Notes: generated from the letters alone by a model not told the origin. Counted from the first letter of the stretch, positions 54,443-63,420 are shown. The stretch is 64,000 bases of DNA from Arthrobacter sp. JZ12 (GCF_035189165.1 NZ_CP045246.1:3100001-3164000); one strand, 5' to 3'. Translations and numbers: made by a program.

Positions 54443-54988
54443 GTGCCAGATACCGAAGACGCAGTCCTGCGACGCTGGACGCTGGATGATGCCCCTGCCC
54501 TCCAGCGGGCAGTTGCCGCCAGTGACGACCTCCGGCTTCAGTTTGGGAAGGATGACCTCTCCGAGCTCGATGCGTGTCGGCAGTACATCGAGAACCAGGT
54601 GGGACTGGAAAGCGCCTCCGCGCGCCACTTCGCAATTGCCGTTGACGGCGTGGCCGTCGGCGACATCGGCGTGACCTCCATGGAGTTTAACCATGGCACG
54701 GCCTGGGTTTCCTACTGGCTCAGCGCTGATTACCGTGGCCGCGGCCTGGTGACCAGGGGCCTGTCCGCTGCCGCGGAGTGGGCATTTTCCGAAGGACTCT
54801 TCCGGCTCGAGTTGAGCCACCGCGTGGACAATCCTGCGTCATGCAGGGTCGCCGTACGGACGGGTTTCCAGCGGGAAGGTATCGAACGGGCGAAGCTCCG
54901 GTACGGGGTGGACCGGTACGACGTCGAGACGCACGCCCGTCTGGCCTCCGATCCCAAGCCGCAGAACATCACCCCGCTTCCCTGCTGA
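54443..54988 (+). CDS. GNAT N-acetyltransferase, RimJ/RimL-like
   Basis: 181 residues starting with GTG, preceded by GGGAG about 9 bases off. VLRRWTLDDAPALQRAV begins the fold; acetyl-CoA binding is in SYWLSADYRGRGLVTRGL, and HRVDNPASCRVAVRTGFQREGI is the RimJ/L-type end. It acetylates an N-terminus or small amine; the substrate is unknown. Confidence 0.9.
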   Translation: MPDTEDAVLRRWTLDDAPALQRAVAASDDLRLQFGKDDLSELDACRQYIENQVGLESASARHFAIAVDGVAVGDIGVTSMEFNHGTAWVSYWLSADYRGRGLVTRGLSAAAEWAFSEGLFRLELSHRVDNPASCRVAVRTGFQREGIERAKLRYGVDRYDVETHARLASDPKPQNITPLPC

Positions 54989-55024
54989 TTCGCGGGGAAG
55001 CACGAGCACCGTGGCTCGACGACG

Positions 55025-57361
55025 CTAGACAGCAACCCACCGATCGGCGCCCAGGACCTCGACCTCGCGGAAGGTGAGCACGCGCGCGCCCGTGATAGTC
55101 GCCGTCGGCTGCGTCAATGCGGCATGAACTGACGCTGCCTTCGGTGGCAGCCACACCGGCGTCGCGTCCGTCAACGGATAGACGGCCAGCGCCACCTCCC
55201 TGCGGGCGGTCGCGGCGTAGGGAGTGATGTCAATATCCCATGCCTGGCCGGTCCAGAAGACGTCCTCCTCACGCCCGTCGAACGACGACGACGCGGTGTC
55301 CCCGACGATCTCGACCCGGAGCAGCGAGCGCTCGAGCGCTGAGGCGGTGCCTGCGATGGTGACCGTGTAACGGGCCGCACGTTCAGCAAAGTCCTCTGCC
55401 TCCGGCGCCGCGGCCCTTCCGGGTACACGCACTGGCCGGATGGACGGAGCTGACGCGGGAGCCACCTGCTCGAGCCTGATCTCGCACTCCTCGTCGGTGA
55501 CATCGAACGAATGGTGCGAGAATCCGTCGTCGTCCGGTGTGCCTGCCGCCGGGAAGATCGAAAGGCATCCCGATTCCGCGGCGAGTACAGTCAGCGAATC
55601 CTCACGCTCGATCACATCTGCGGACGACAGCACCAGGCGCCGTCGACCTCCGGCTTCCGGGGTCCAGGCCTGGAGAGCCTGGCTCGCAGTCAGGACCAAC
55701 ACACGCAGCTGCGCGCCCTCGTCGCTGGTTAGCGTGACGAATCCTGGGCCGAGGTTTTCCAACACGAGGTCGCCGTCGACCGGATGTGCCGCATGGCCCG
55801 ACACGGAATAGCCGGCAGGTACGGCGAGGTGTGCGTCGACGCCGTCATTGGCTGCCAGCACCAGGACGGGCGTCTCGCCCTCGCCCTCGGCCTCGGCCTC
55901 GAGAAGCGTGAGGACGTTCAAAGTCGCCCAGCGCACGACGACGCCTGCCACCTCCAGCTCCACCGGCCAGGACATGAACTCACCGGACGGGATCGTGACG
56001 GGGCGGTGCGGGAAGGTGACCTTGCTGTTATCGAGGGTGATGTCGAAGCGGACGTCGGCCCGCGCGGGCAGCGGCTCGTATGGCCGGTGATTGTTCATGA
56101 AGACGAAGCCGCTGGAACCGTCGCTGCGCAGGGACCAGCGGAGCGCGCCGTCGTCGTTGTTTCCAGGGATGGTGGCGTTCATGGCGGCGAGCCGGGAACC
56201 GAAGGCGGCCAGGAAAGAGTGCTGGTTCCGCAGCCGGTGGTAGCTCTCGCGAGTCTGGAGGTGTGCTCCGACGGGTGCGCCGAAGTCGTAGTTGAGCTCC
56301 GGCATGTCATTGGGATAGCCGGTGGCCTGCGACTCCTGCAGCCCGCGTCGTGGGTTAGTGCCGCCCACGTACATGTAATAGCCCTGCCAGGTCGACCCGC
56401 TGCCCAGTTTGCAGTGGGCGACGGCGGCAATGTCACGTGCCGTCGGGGTGGGGCGGCGGTGATACGCGCTCGCCATGCCGCCGGCCAGCTCGCAGGTTGC
56501 CGCCGGGAAGTCAGGGTGTTTTGCGCCGACGACGCCGGTCCACTTATCTCCGGACAGATCCTTGCCGATGCCCGGGTCGTCCCACTGGTGGGAGAACGTG
56601 AAGTGGGCCTGGAAACTCTCGTCCCAGCCCTGGTCGCTGTCCACCCAGAAACCATCCGCATAACCGCCGTAGAGCGGGAACACCTCCCCCACCGGGACGT
56701 CCGCGCTGCCCCAGGCGGTCGCCGTCCAAAGCGGGGCAAAGAGGCCGGACTCTCGGGCGATGTCCTTCAGGACGAGGATGTGGTCCGGTTGGTCGTAGAG
56801 CTCGTTCTCGAGCTGGATGCCGATGATGGGCCCCTGATCGCCGCAGAGGTGCGCCACCTGCCGGCCGACTGCGCCGAACCAGGTGCGCACTGCTTTCAGG
56901 TAGGCCGGGTGATTGGTTCGTTCCGGGTAGTCGGCCTCAACTATCCAGTCCGGGTGGCCGCCGTTCCGCACCTCGCCGTGGCACCAGGGTCCGAGCCGGA
57001 GAATCGCGTCGAGGCCGATGTCCTGGCACAACTCAACGAAGGCAGCGAGGTCCAGGTTGCCCTCGAAGTTAGGTTCAGCCGTTTCCTGTTCCTGGTGGTG
57101 GATCCAGAAGACGTAGGTGGCCACGACGGTGATTCCGCCGGCCTTCATCAGCCGGAGTGCGTCTTCCCAGCGATGCCTCGGCTGGCGGCTGTAGTGGATC
57201 TCGCCGGTGATCGGGATCCAGGGCTCACCATCGCGGAGGATGCTGCGATTGGTGAGGCTGAGGCCGGGCCGTATGTCGACGTCGCTCGCCATGCGGGGCC
57301 GAGTGAGCGGGCTGTCCCATCCGGCATGGGTGATCGACAGGGCCGGCGGCTGAAAGGGCAT
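55025..57361 (-). CDS. GH35 beta-galactosidase
   Basis: About 778 residues. The barrel starts ITGEIHYSRQPRHRWEDALRLMKAGGITVVATYVFW, with the acid Glu in GIQLENELYD and a likely nucleophile in AATCELAGGMASAYHRRP. Beta-rich C-terminal domains follow. No signal peptide, so it acts on imported galactosides. Frame runs to an ATG at 57433, but that lies inside a long hairpin and upstream of two LacI-like sites; I prefer 57361 or the ATG at 57292. The true start is not certain. It probably works with the GH42 enzyme on pectic galactans. Confidence 0.88.
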   Translation of the reverse strand: MPFQPPALSITHAGWDSPLTRPRMASDVDIRPGLSLTNRSILRDGEPWIPITGEIHYSRQPRHRWEDALRLMKAGGITVVATYVFWIHHQEQETAEPNFEGNLDLAAFVELCQDIGLDAILRLGPWCHGEVRNGGHPDWIVEADYPERTNHPAYLKAVRTWFGAVGRQVAHLCGDQGPIIGIQLENELYDQPDHILVLKDIARESGLFAPLWTATAWGSADVPVGEVFPLYGGYADGFWVDSDQGWDESFQAHFTFSHQWDDPGIGKDLSGDKWTGVVGAKHPDFPAATCELAGGMASAYHRRPTPTARDIAAVAHCKLGSGSTWQGYYMYVGGTNPRRGLQESQATGYPNDMPELNYDFGAPVGAHLQTRESYHRLRNQHSFLAAFGSRLAAMNATIPGNNDDGALRWSLRSDGSSGFVFMNNHRPYEPLPARADVRFDITLDNSKVTFPHRPVTIPSGEFMSWPVELEVAGVVVRWATLNVLTLLEAEAEGEGETPVLVLAANDGVDAHLAVPAGYSVSGHAAHPVDGDLVLENLGPGFVTLTSDEGAQLRVLVLTASQALQAWTPEAGGRRRLVLSSADVIEREDSLTVLAAESGCLSIFPAAGTPDDDGFSHHSFDVTDEECEIRLEQVAPASAPSIRPVRVPGRAAAPEAEDFAERAARYTVTIAGTASALERSLLRVEIVGDTASSSFDGREEDVFWTGQAWDIDITPYAATARREVALAVYPLTDATPVWLPPKAASVHAALTQPTATITGARVLTFREVEVLGADRWVAV

Positions 57362-57370
57362 GCCCTTGAC

Positions 57371-57385
57371 GGTAAACGCTTTCCC
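57371..57385. promoter_or_regulatory. LacI-type operator 1 before the GH35 gene
   Basis: GGTAAACGCTTTCCC contains the AAACGCTTTCC core and closely matches the site before the PL11 lyase gene. It lies in the presumed promoter just upstream of the GH35 coding region. Confidence 0.55.
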
Positions 57386-57397
57386 AATGTGTGGCAA

Positions 57398-57409
57398 GGG
57401 AGCGCTTCT
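57398..57409. promoter_or_regulatory. LacI-type operator 2 before the GH35 gene
   Basis: GGGAGCGCTTCT, an AGCGCT-centred palindrome, sits about 25 bp from the first site, so a repressor dimer pair could act together. Its core matches 10573-10586 at the importer. Confidence 0.4.
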
Positions 57410-57416
57410 GCCGTGC

Positions 57417-57474
57417 GTTAGCGGCTTTGCCATCCGATAGCGGTCGAACCCTATCGGATGGCAAAACTGCTAAC
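57417..57474 (-). terminator. Very long hairpin after the MarR gene
   Basis: TTTGCCATCCGATAG (57426-57440) and CTATCGGATGGCAAA (57451-57465) are exact inverses with a 10-base loop, and GTTAGC/GCTAAC extend the stem to 24 bp with one mismatch and one wobble pair. It lies 33 bp after the stop of the MarR gene and upstream of the GH35 promoter. A terminator that insulates GH35 is likely. Confidence 0.65.
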
Positions 57475-57506
57475 GGAAACGCGGGGTTCTTGCGAACCAG
57501 CCTGAG

Positions 57507-58019
57507 TCAGCCGGCCGCGGATGAGTGCGAGGAATCGTCGTCGTCCTCGAGTTTCGGCACCAGCTTGAGCGCCGGCTTAGCCGGCTGGGGGGCAGTCTCG
57601 ATGCCCAATGCCTGAATGCGCGCAATGAGTTCGGCGCGCAACTGCTGATCAGAGCCCAGGGTGCGCTCCTGCTCCTCCTCCAAAAGGTCGGCGCGCTCTA
57701 GGAGGATGCGCCCATCAACGGTGATTCGAAGGTGTTGGCCCTCCGGATCATGCGGGCTTCCATCTCTTGTAATGAGGTCGCTTCGTTCAAGCCGGTCCAG
57801 TACTTTGATCAGCGTGTCAGGGCTGACCCGAAGTTTTCGTGCCAGTCCGTATTGGCTCATGGTTTTTCTTTGCGAGAGCACCCGAAGGGCGGTGAGGCCC
57901 GCCTGTGTAATACCGAGACTGCGGAACTGGTTTGTCTCGGTATTCTCGGTTAGTCGTGCAGCGGTACTCAAAAGTCGATTTGTCGGCCAATTAGCAAGGT
58001 CCATATTATTCTCCACTGC
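57507..58019 (-). CDS. MarR-family regulator
   Basis: 170 residues starting GTG at 58019, with AGGAGG 5-6 bases before it, which rules out the much longer upstream frame. The winged helix is GITQAGLTALRVLSQRKTMSQYGLARKLRVSPDTLIKVLDRLERSDLITRDGSPHDPEGQHLRITVDGRILL. A helical dimerisation tail ends with an acidic Asp/Ser stretch. It lies ahead of the GH35 gene on the same strand but is insulated by a hairpin, so a link is uncertain. Ligand unknown. Confidence 0.88.
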   Translation of the reverse strand, partial: AVENNMDLANWPTNRLLSTAARLTENTETNQFRSLGITQAGLTALRVLSQRKTMSQYGLARKLRVSPDTLIKVLDRLERSDLITRDGSPHDPEGQHLRITVDGRILLERADLLEEEQERTLGSDQQLRAELIARIQALGIETAPQPAKPALKLVPKLEDDDDSSHSSAAG

Positions 58020-58111
58020 CGCCTCCTCAAGCGGCACCGCCGTAGTTCCAAAGCGGTGTCCTGCCACTTCGTGATTTGGATACCTTAGCGTACTGCAGCG
58101 AGGTTTTCCGG

Positions 58112-58363
58112 CTAGCTTGCGTTCAGGACCCTGGCCTGCTGTTCCCATCCGATGCGTGCAACGTCGCCGTTTTCCCGTCGATTCAGCTCTTCCCGGACTT
58201 CGTCGAGACGCATCTCGGTCTCCCAGGAGAACCACCCGGCCCCATACTCGGCGTCCATCTGGCGCCGGATCCTGCTGTGCAGGACGTGAACTTCTTCGTC
58301 ACCCAGAACCTCGAGGTCCTCGGGGAACTGTTCGGTCGGCGTCAGTGTGAATTTGCTTTGCAT
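58112..58363 (-). CDS. Small acidic protein, family member 2
   Basis: 83 residues from the ATG at 58363 with AAGGAG before it. TEQFPEDLEVLGDEEVHVLHSRIRRQMDAEYGAGWFSWETEMRLDEVREELNRRE resembles the protein at 49295-49498 over its whole length. It has a 15-residue C-terminal extension. No known domain. Confidence 0.7.
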   Translation of the reverse strand: MQSKFTLTPTEQFPEDLEVLGDEEVHVLHSRIRRQMDAEYGAGWFSWETEMRLDEVREELNRRENGDVARIGWEQQARVLNAS

Positions 58364-58500
58364 TACAACTCCTTCATCGACACTAGCCAAGTTTGGACTA
58401 TGAAGCTTACCCAAAACCGAGAGTATTGCAATCCTGCAATTCGCAATCACATTTCAATCACGGAGTCTGCGCGAGCGCGAGATACCGCGTGGAATCGATG

Positions 58501-59001
58501 TCAGGTGGGAATCCAGTAGCGCAGTTTGTCCTGAGAAATTGGCGCAGAGTTCACCTCCCGGACACCGCCGTTCCGCTCGATCACAGCATGGGAAGCAAAG
58601 TTGTCCGGGTCACATGTCAGCAGCGCGGTGGCGATTCCGAGGGATCGCGCCTCCCCGAGCGCGAGCCGGAGCATTTCCGTCGCGTAGCCCCGTCCTCTGA
58701 ACTGGGGACGGACAGCGTAGCCGATGTGCCCGCCTACCTCGAAGAGGTGCTGGTTCAGCTCATGCCGAATGGACGCCCGGCCAACCAGACCACCGTCCAC
58801 GTCGGCCACCAGAAACGTTGCCGGCACCCAACCCTCCGGGAGGTTTCTTCCGAACCGCGCATCCTCCGTCTGAGCGAGGTAGTCCAGCCACTCCATACCT
58901 GTTCGGTAGGCCAGCAGGAACTCGAAGTTCTCGCGAAGGAGCTCGGCGTGCGCAGCAGTTGCTGCGGCTTCGTCATCGGGTGCCAGAAGTCGGAGCTTCA
59001 C
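58501..59001 (-). CDS. GNAT N-acetyltransferase
   Basis: 166 residues. LRLLAPDDEAAATAAHAEL opens the fold. Acetyl-CoA binding is in IGYAVRPQFRGRGYATEMLRLAL, followed by LLTCDPDNFASHAVIERNGG. Substrate unknown. It is divergent to the hsdM gene, with 71 bp between. Confidence 0.9.
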   Translation of the reverse strand: MKLRLLAPDDEAAATAAHAELLRENFEFLLAYRTGMEWLDYLAQTEDARFGRNLPEGWVPATFLVADVDGGLVGRASIRHELNQHLFEVGGHIGYAVRPQFRGRGYATEMLRLALGEARSLGIATALLTCDPDNFASHAVIERNGGVREVNSAPISQDKLRYWIPT

Positions 59002-59072
59002 AATGTCGACGATACTGGCTTGGCACGGCGGGCTACCGGTGAAGATGTGCAGACGTAACTTAGGCTTGATCG

Positions 59073-60566
59073 GTGATCAATGGGACAGTGCGCGCGCAGG
59101 TAGACAAGGTTTGGGATACGTTCTGGACGGGCGGCATCTCGAACCCACTCGAAGTCATAGAGCAGATCACCTATCTGCTGTTCCTCAAGCGGCTGGACGA
59201 GGAGCAGACGTCACTCGAGAACCGCGCCAACAGGACCGGCAAGCCGATTGCCAAGCCAATCTTCCCCGAAGGCAATGATGCTCGGGGCCGAAGCTACCGA
59301 GATCTGCGCTGGACCAGGTTCAAGAACTTCTCGCGGGACGAGAAGTACACCCTCTTTTCAGAGCACATTTTTCCCTTCCTTAGGGAGGAACTGACGCGCC
59401 AATCGAGCGGTGAGGACTCCACCTATAGCCATCACATGAAGGACGCCCGCTTCACCATCCCGAATGCCGGCGTCCTTGAGCGAGTCATTGACATCATTGA
59501 CGACATCGACATGACGGACCGGGACACCAAGGGTGACCTGTACGAGTACATGCTCTCCAAGATCGCGACCGCCGGCACCAACGGTCAGTTCCGCACGCCG
59601 CGTCACATCATCGACCTCATGGTGCAGATGACCGACCCTCAGCCGTTGGAGGTCATCTGTGACCCGGCATCAGGAACCTGCGGCTTCCTAGTCCGGGCAG
59701 CGGAGCATCTCTGGAGCAACCCTGACCTGCTCACCAACAAGCAGCAGCTGGACTTCTACCACCACGAGCAGTTCCACGGCTACGACTTCGACAACACCAT
59801 GCTCCGCATCGGCTCCATGAACATGCTGCTGCACGGCGTTGAGAACCCGGTGATCACATATCGCGATTCCCTGGCTGATCTGCATTCGGCCGAGGAAGAG
59901 AAGTACCACCTGGTCCTCGCGAATCCGCCGTTCGCCGGAAGCCTCGACTATGAAAATGTGGCCAAGGACCTCCTGAGCTTGGTCAAGACAAAGAAGACCG
60001 AACTGCTTTTCCTCGCCCTCTTCATCCGCCTGCTCAAGCCCGGCGGACGGGCGGCGGTTATTGTGCCCGACGGCGTCCTGTTCGGCTCCTCGAAGGCCCA
60101 CAGGGACCTCCGCAAGCTCCTGGTCGAGCAGCACAAGCTCGATGCCGTGGTGAAACTCCCTTCCGGCGTCTTCAGGCCGTACGCCGGGGTTTCGACCGCA
60201 ATCCTCTTCTTCACCAAGACCAACTCCGGCGGCACCGAAAACGTCTGGTTCTACGACGTGAAGTCCGACGGCTTCAGCCTCGACGACAAGCGCACTCCCT
60301 TGGCTTCCTCCGACCTGCCCGACGTCCTGGAGCGGTACAAGCAGCGCACGACGACGGAAGCAGAGCGGGCGCGAACTGAACAGTCTTTCCTCGTTCCCAA
60401 GTCAGAAATCGCTGAAAATGGCTACGACCTCTCCCTCAACCGGTACAAGGAGGTCGAGTACGACGAGATCGAGCACAAGGCACCGGAGGAGATCATCGGG
60501 GAGCTTGAGGTTCTCGAGAAGGAGATAGCCGACGGGCTGACCGAGTTGAAGGACCTGCTCAAGTGA
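59073..60566 (+). CDS. hsdM: Type I restriction-modification DNA methyltransferase subunit
   Basis: 497 residues starting GTG. The N-terminal helical domain reads VRAQVDKVWDTFWTGGISNPLEVIEQITYLLFLKRLDEEQ. The SAM-binding motif I is CDPASGTCGFLVRA (about residues 196-209) and the catalytic motif IV is NPPF at 284-287, typical of N6-adenine methylases. Together with HsdS it modifies adenine in the recognition site. It overlaps the hsdS start by 4 bp. The GC content stays near the surroundings. Confidence 0.96.
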   Translation: MINGTVRAQVDKVWDTFWTGGISNPLEVIEQITYLLFLKRLDEEQTSLENRANRTGKPIAKPIFPEGNDARGRSYRDLRWTRFKNFSRDEKYTLFSEHIFPFLREELTRQSSGEDSTYSHHMKDARFTIPNAGVLERVIDIIDDIDMTDRDTKGDLYEYMLSKIATAGTNGQFRTPRHIIDLMVQMTDPQPLEVICDPASGTCGFLVRAAEHLWSNPDLLTNKQQLDFYHHEQFHGYDFDNTMLRIGSMNMLLHGVENPVITYRDSLADLHSAEEEKYHLVLANPPFAGSLDYENVAKDLLSLVKTKKTELLFLALFIRLLKPGGRAAVIVPDGVLFGSSKAHRDLRKLLVEQHKLDAVVKLPSGVFRPYAGVSTAILFFTKTNSGGTENVWFYDVKSDGFSLDDKRTPLASSDLPDVLERYKQRTTTEAERARTEQSFLVPKSEIAENGYDLSLNRYKEVEYDEIEHKAPEEIIGELEVLEKEIADGLTELKDLLK

Positions 60567-61747
60567 GGATGGTTCCGTTTGGCGAGGTGGTTTGCAAGGT
60601 TGAAAGGAGGAACCCAGCCGGATCCCCACAAGAGTCATTTTGTTATATCGACTTGGGCGCCGTAGATCAGTCAGCGAAGGCCATCGTCAACCCTCAATTG
60701 CTTAGCGGCCAGAAAGCACCGAGCCGCGCCAGGCAAGTTCTTCGTACTGATGACATTCTCATATCCACAGTTCGACCGAATCTGAATGGAGTTGCTCGCG
60801 TACCTACAGACTTGGACGGATCCATCGGTTCAACTGGTTTTTGCGTGGTTCGGCCGAACCCGCATCAACTCGAAGCGTCTTATGCCTTCCACTGGGTTAA
60901 ATCCCCTCAGTTCATCGATGACATGGTGCGGAAGGCAACTGGCGCGAGCTATCCAGCAGTCTCCGACAGTGTCGTCTTAAGTTCACGACTCCCGCTTCCG
61001 CCTCTCGGCGAGCAGCAGCGCATCGCGGCGATCTTAGACAAGGCCGATGGACTCCGCGCTAAGCGCCACGAAGCCCTCGCCCACCTCGACTCCCTCCGTC
61101 AATCAATCTTCAATGAAATGTTCGGGGACCTGAACAACGGCCGACCGGATTGGGGGGCGGGCCCACTCTCAAGATTCGCTGAAGTCGTTTCCGGGATAAC
61201 AAAGGGACGGCGCACGAAGGCCGAAAAGCTCCGGAAGGTTCCCTATCTCGCAGTTTCGAACGTCCAGGACAAACGCTTGGATTTGAACGCTGTGAAAACC
61301 ATTGATGCGACTGACGAGGAGATCGAACGTCTTCAGCTCCGCCATCACGACCTTCTGCTCACCGAGGGTGGCGATCCCGACAAACTTGGGCGAGGCACAC
61401 TCTGGAATGAAGAGTTGCCCATCGCGATACATCAAAACCACGTCTTTCGTGTCCGTGTGACCGATAGCGACTGTCTCCACCCACTGTTCCTCAACTGGCT
61501 CACCGGAAGCGATCGCGGAAGGGCATACTTCCTGCGATCGGCGAAACAAACGACTGGAATAGCGTCAATCAACAAGACTCAGCTGAGCGCATTTCCGCTC
61601 CTTTTGCCCCCAATAGAGCTGCAGCGTGAATTCGCAGACCGCGTCACCGCCGTCGAGCGCTTGAAAGAGCACCATCGCGCACAACTCTCACAACTAGACG
61701 CTCTCTTCGCCTCTCTTCAACACCGCGCGTTCAAAGGAGAACTTTGA
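60563..61747 (+). CDS. hsdS: Type I restriction-modification specificity subunit
   Basis: 394 residues starting GTG. Two target-recognition domains, each followed by a conserved helical spacer: PPLGEQQRIAAILDKADGLRAKRHEALAHL near 150-185 and PPIELQREFADRVTAVERLKEHHRAQLSQLD at the end. The two TRDs read the two halves of a split DNA site. The gene is noticeably richer in A/T than neighbours, as common in variable specificity genes. It couples to hsdM at the start and to the Mrr-type gene at its end (TGATG). Confidence 0.95.
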   Translation: MRMVPFGEVVCKVERRNPAGSPQESFCYIDLGAVDQSAKAIVNPQLLSGQKAPSRARQVLRTDDILISTVRPNLNGVARVPTDLDGSIGSTGFCVVRPNPHQLEASYAFHWVKSPQFIDDMVRKATGASYPAVSDSVVLSSRLPLPPLGEQQRIAAILDKADGLRAKRHEALAHLDSLRQSIFNEMFGDLNNGRPDWGAGPLSRFAEVVSGITKGRRTKAEKLRKVPYLAVSNVQDKRLDLNAVKTIDATDEEIERLQLRHHDLLLTEGGDPDKLGRGTLWNEELPIAIHQNHVFRVRVTDSDCLHPLFLNWLTGSDRGRAYFLRSAKQTTGIASINKTQLSAFPLLLPPIELQREFADRVTAVERLKEHHRAQLSQLDALFASLQHRAFKGEL

Positions 61748-62682
61748 TGACCGAACCATTTGCCGATTCAGAGACCACTGAGGTCCCAATCTGGCCTGCG
61801 CTTCTAGCGCCGGTGCTGGAGGTTCTGTCCGACGGCAAGCGCTATCACCGACGGGAATTGTTCAGTCGAGCAGCCGATGTTGCGGGTTTGAGCGAGACTG
61901 CTCGGGGGGAGCGTCTCAAGAAGGGCAATCTGCGATACGAGCAACGGATGGGATGGGTGCTCAGCCACCTCATGAGAGCAGGACTGCTATCGCGTCCAAC
62001 TCGTGGTGAGTACGAGATTAATGAAGCTGGCCGTGCGTGGTATGCGCAGCACCCAAACGGGATGGACTATTCCCAAGCTCATGCGTTCTTTGCTCCATTC
62101 TGGCCAAAGACCGCAAAGGCGTCTTCCGGGAGGGAACAGCAGCCCGATGACAGCCTCATCGAGGACCTTGACCCCGTTGAGCAGATCGAAGACAGCGTAG
62201 ACAAGATTCATGCGAAGGTCGGTGACGAATTGCTTCAGCGACTGAGGGACAGCCACCCAGCCTTTTTCGAGCAAGCCGTCGTCGATTTGCTCCTCAAGAT
62301 GGGTTACGGGGGAGCAGAACAGCGCGGGAAGCGGATCGGCGGTACGGGCGACGGCGGCGTCGACGGCGTCATCGACCAGGACGCTCTCGGGCTGGACCAG
62401 ATCTACATTCAAGCGAAGCGGTACAAGGACGGCAACAACGTCGGTCGTGAAACTATCCAGGCATTCGTCGGCGCACTGCACGGCGCGGGTGCGTCTAGAG
62501 GGGTGTTCATAACAACGAGCAGCTTCACGGACCACGCGCGAAGCTATGCAGCAGGTATTCCGTCGCGCGTGATCCTGATCGACAGCGTCAGACTGGTGAA
62601 CCTGATGATCAAGTACCGGGTAGGCGTCCAGGTGAAGCAGACCTATGACGTCGTCGACCTCGACGAGGACTACTTCGAATAA
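61747..62682 (+). CDS. mrr: Mrr-type restriction endonuclease
   Basis: 311 residues from the ATG at 61747 with AAAGGAG 7 bases upstream. The N-terminal winged-helix domain (Mrr_N) has WPALLAPVLEVLSDGKRYHRRELFSRAA. The C-terminal nuclease of PD-(D/E)xK type has GTGDGGVDGV (about residues 199-208) and IYIQAKRYKDG with Q222-x-K224. Mrr enzymes cut modified or foreign DNA. Located between hsdS and the later hsdR gene, it may work with or instead of the type I endonuclease. One base overlaps hsdS. Confidence 0.93.
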   Translation: MTEPFADSETTEVPIWPALLAPVLEVLSDGKRYHRRELFSRAADVAGLSETARGERLKKGNLRYEQRMGWVLSHLMRAGLLSRPTRGEYEINEAGRAWYAQHPNGMDYSQAHAFFAPFWPKTAKASSGREQQPDDSLIEDLDPVEQIEDSVDKIHAKVGDELLQRLRDSHPAFFEQAVVDLLLKMGYGGAEQRGKRIGGTGDGGVDGVIDQDALGLDQIYIQAKRYKDGNNVGRETIQAFVGALHGAGASRGVFITTSSFTDHARSYAAGIPSRVILIDSVRLVNLMIKYRVGVQVKQTYDVVDLDEDYFE

Positions 62683-62685
62683 GAG

Positions 62686-62727
62686 GCTTGTGCTCCTGGC
62701 TCAGTAGGCAACATCAGGAGCACAAGC
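62686..62727. terminator. Bidirectional hairpin after the Mrr gene
   Basis: GCTTGTGCTCCTG (62686-62698) and its exact inverse at 62715-62727 form a 13-bp stem with a 16-base loop between the convergent Mrr and lipoprotein genes. Confidence 0.7.
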
Positions 62728-62760
62728 TCGGGTCTCCGGCAGTCTCGCAAGCGGCGCCGG

Positions 62761-63420
62761 TTACCCCCAGGTAACAGTTATTTCTACATCGTCGGTAATG
62801 GTCGCGAATTCCTGTGAGGATGCCCCACCGGCTACGAACGTAAGTTCCCCAGCCTCTACCGCTTCCTTGAACGGGGTGTTCTGCAGCGACCAGAAGACTT
62901 GGCCGTCTCCATCCACTCCATCCCGCCAATCGTTTCCTGCGATTGAATCGCTTAGGAATAACTCTGCATCAACCTGTTCGCGCAGCAATTGAATGGAACC
63001 CTGTCCAGGGAAGAAGTTGACAACCTGACCGGTGTCGTTCGAAGCGGTCATCTCGAGAACGACAACGGCCTGGGTTTCCTCACCAAGGAGTTCTGACACC
63101 TCTGCTGGCACCTCCGGAGATGTAGCGTCGGTGATTCCGATCCCGGTAACTGAGAGACGCACGCCTCCCTCTTCCCAGACGAACGGCTCCGCAAACTCCT
63201 CCACGAAGCGCCATTCCTCGTCTGAAGCTTCCGCCTCGTCCGCTTCCAACTCCTCCGCTGCTTCTTCCTGCGCCTCTTCGGGCGCTGCAACCGAGGCCGA
63301 CTCCCTCTGCGGAGCCGGATCCCTTTCAGATCCTGGACCGAGGCTCTCGGTATTTCCGCACCCGCCTGTAGCCAGGGCAACGGCGGTCGCAACAGCCAGG
63401 TAGGTTGACGTCTTCTTCAC
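62761..63420 (-). CDS. DUF4352-like lipoprotein within the RM locus
   Basis: 219 residues from the GTG at 63420 with GGGGGAGA in front. The signal ends ATGGC (Cys21). An acidic low-complexity linker (many Glu/Ala) follows, then a beta-sandwich domain of DUF4352 type with AVVVLEMTASNDTGQVVNFFPGQGSIQLL. The family is extracellular and of unknown role. It sits between mrr and hsdR in the opposite direction, so it may be a later insertion. Confidence 0.8.
   Translation of the reverse strand: MKKTSTYLAVATAVALATGGCGNTESLGPGSERDPAPQRESASVAAPEEAQEEAAEELEADEAEASDEEWRFVEEFAEPFVWEEGGVRLSVTGIGITDATSPEVPAEVSELLGEETQAVVVLEMTASNDTGQVVNFFPGQGSIQLLREQVDAELFLSDSIAGNDWRDGVDGDGQVFWSLQNTPFKEAVEAGELTFVAGGASSQEFATITDDVEITVTWG

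Noticed and set aside
55784-57421. 545-codon frame antisense to the GH35 gene
   Set aside because: Shadow of the GH35 reading frame; ends within the operator region and has no homologous motifs.
57362-57433. Upstream start for the GH35 protein at 57433
   Set aside because: The ATG lies inside a perfect hairpin and upstream of two operator-like sites, and the extra residues do not resemble GH35 N-termini.
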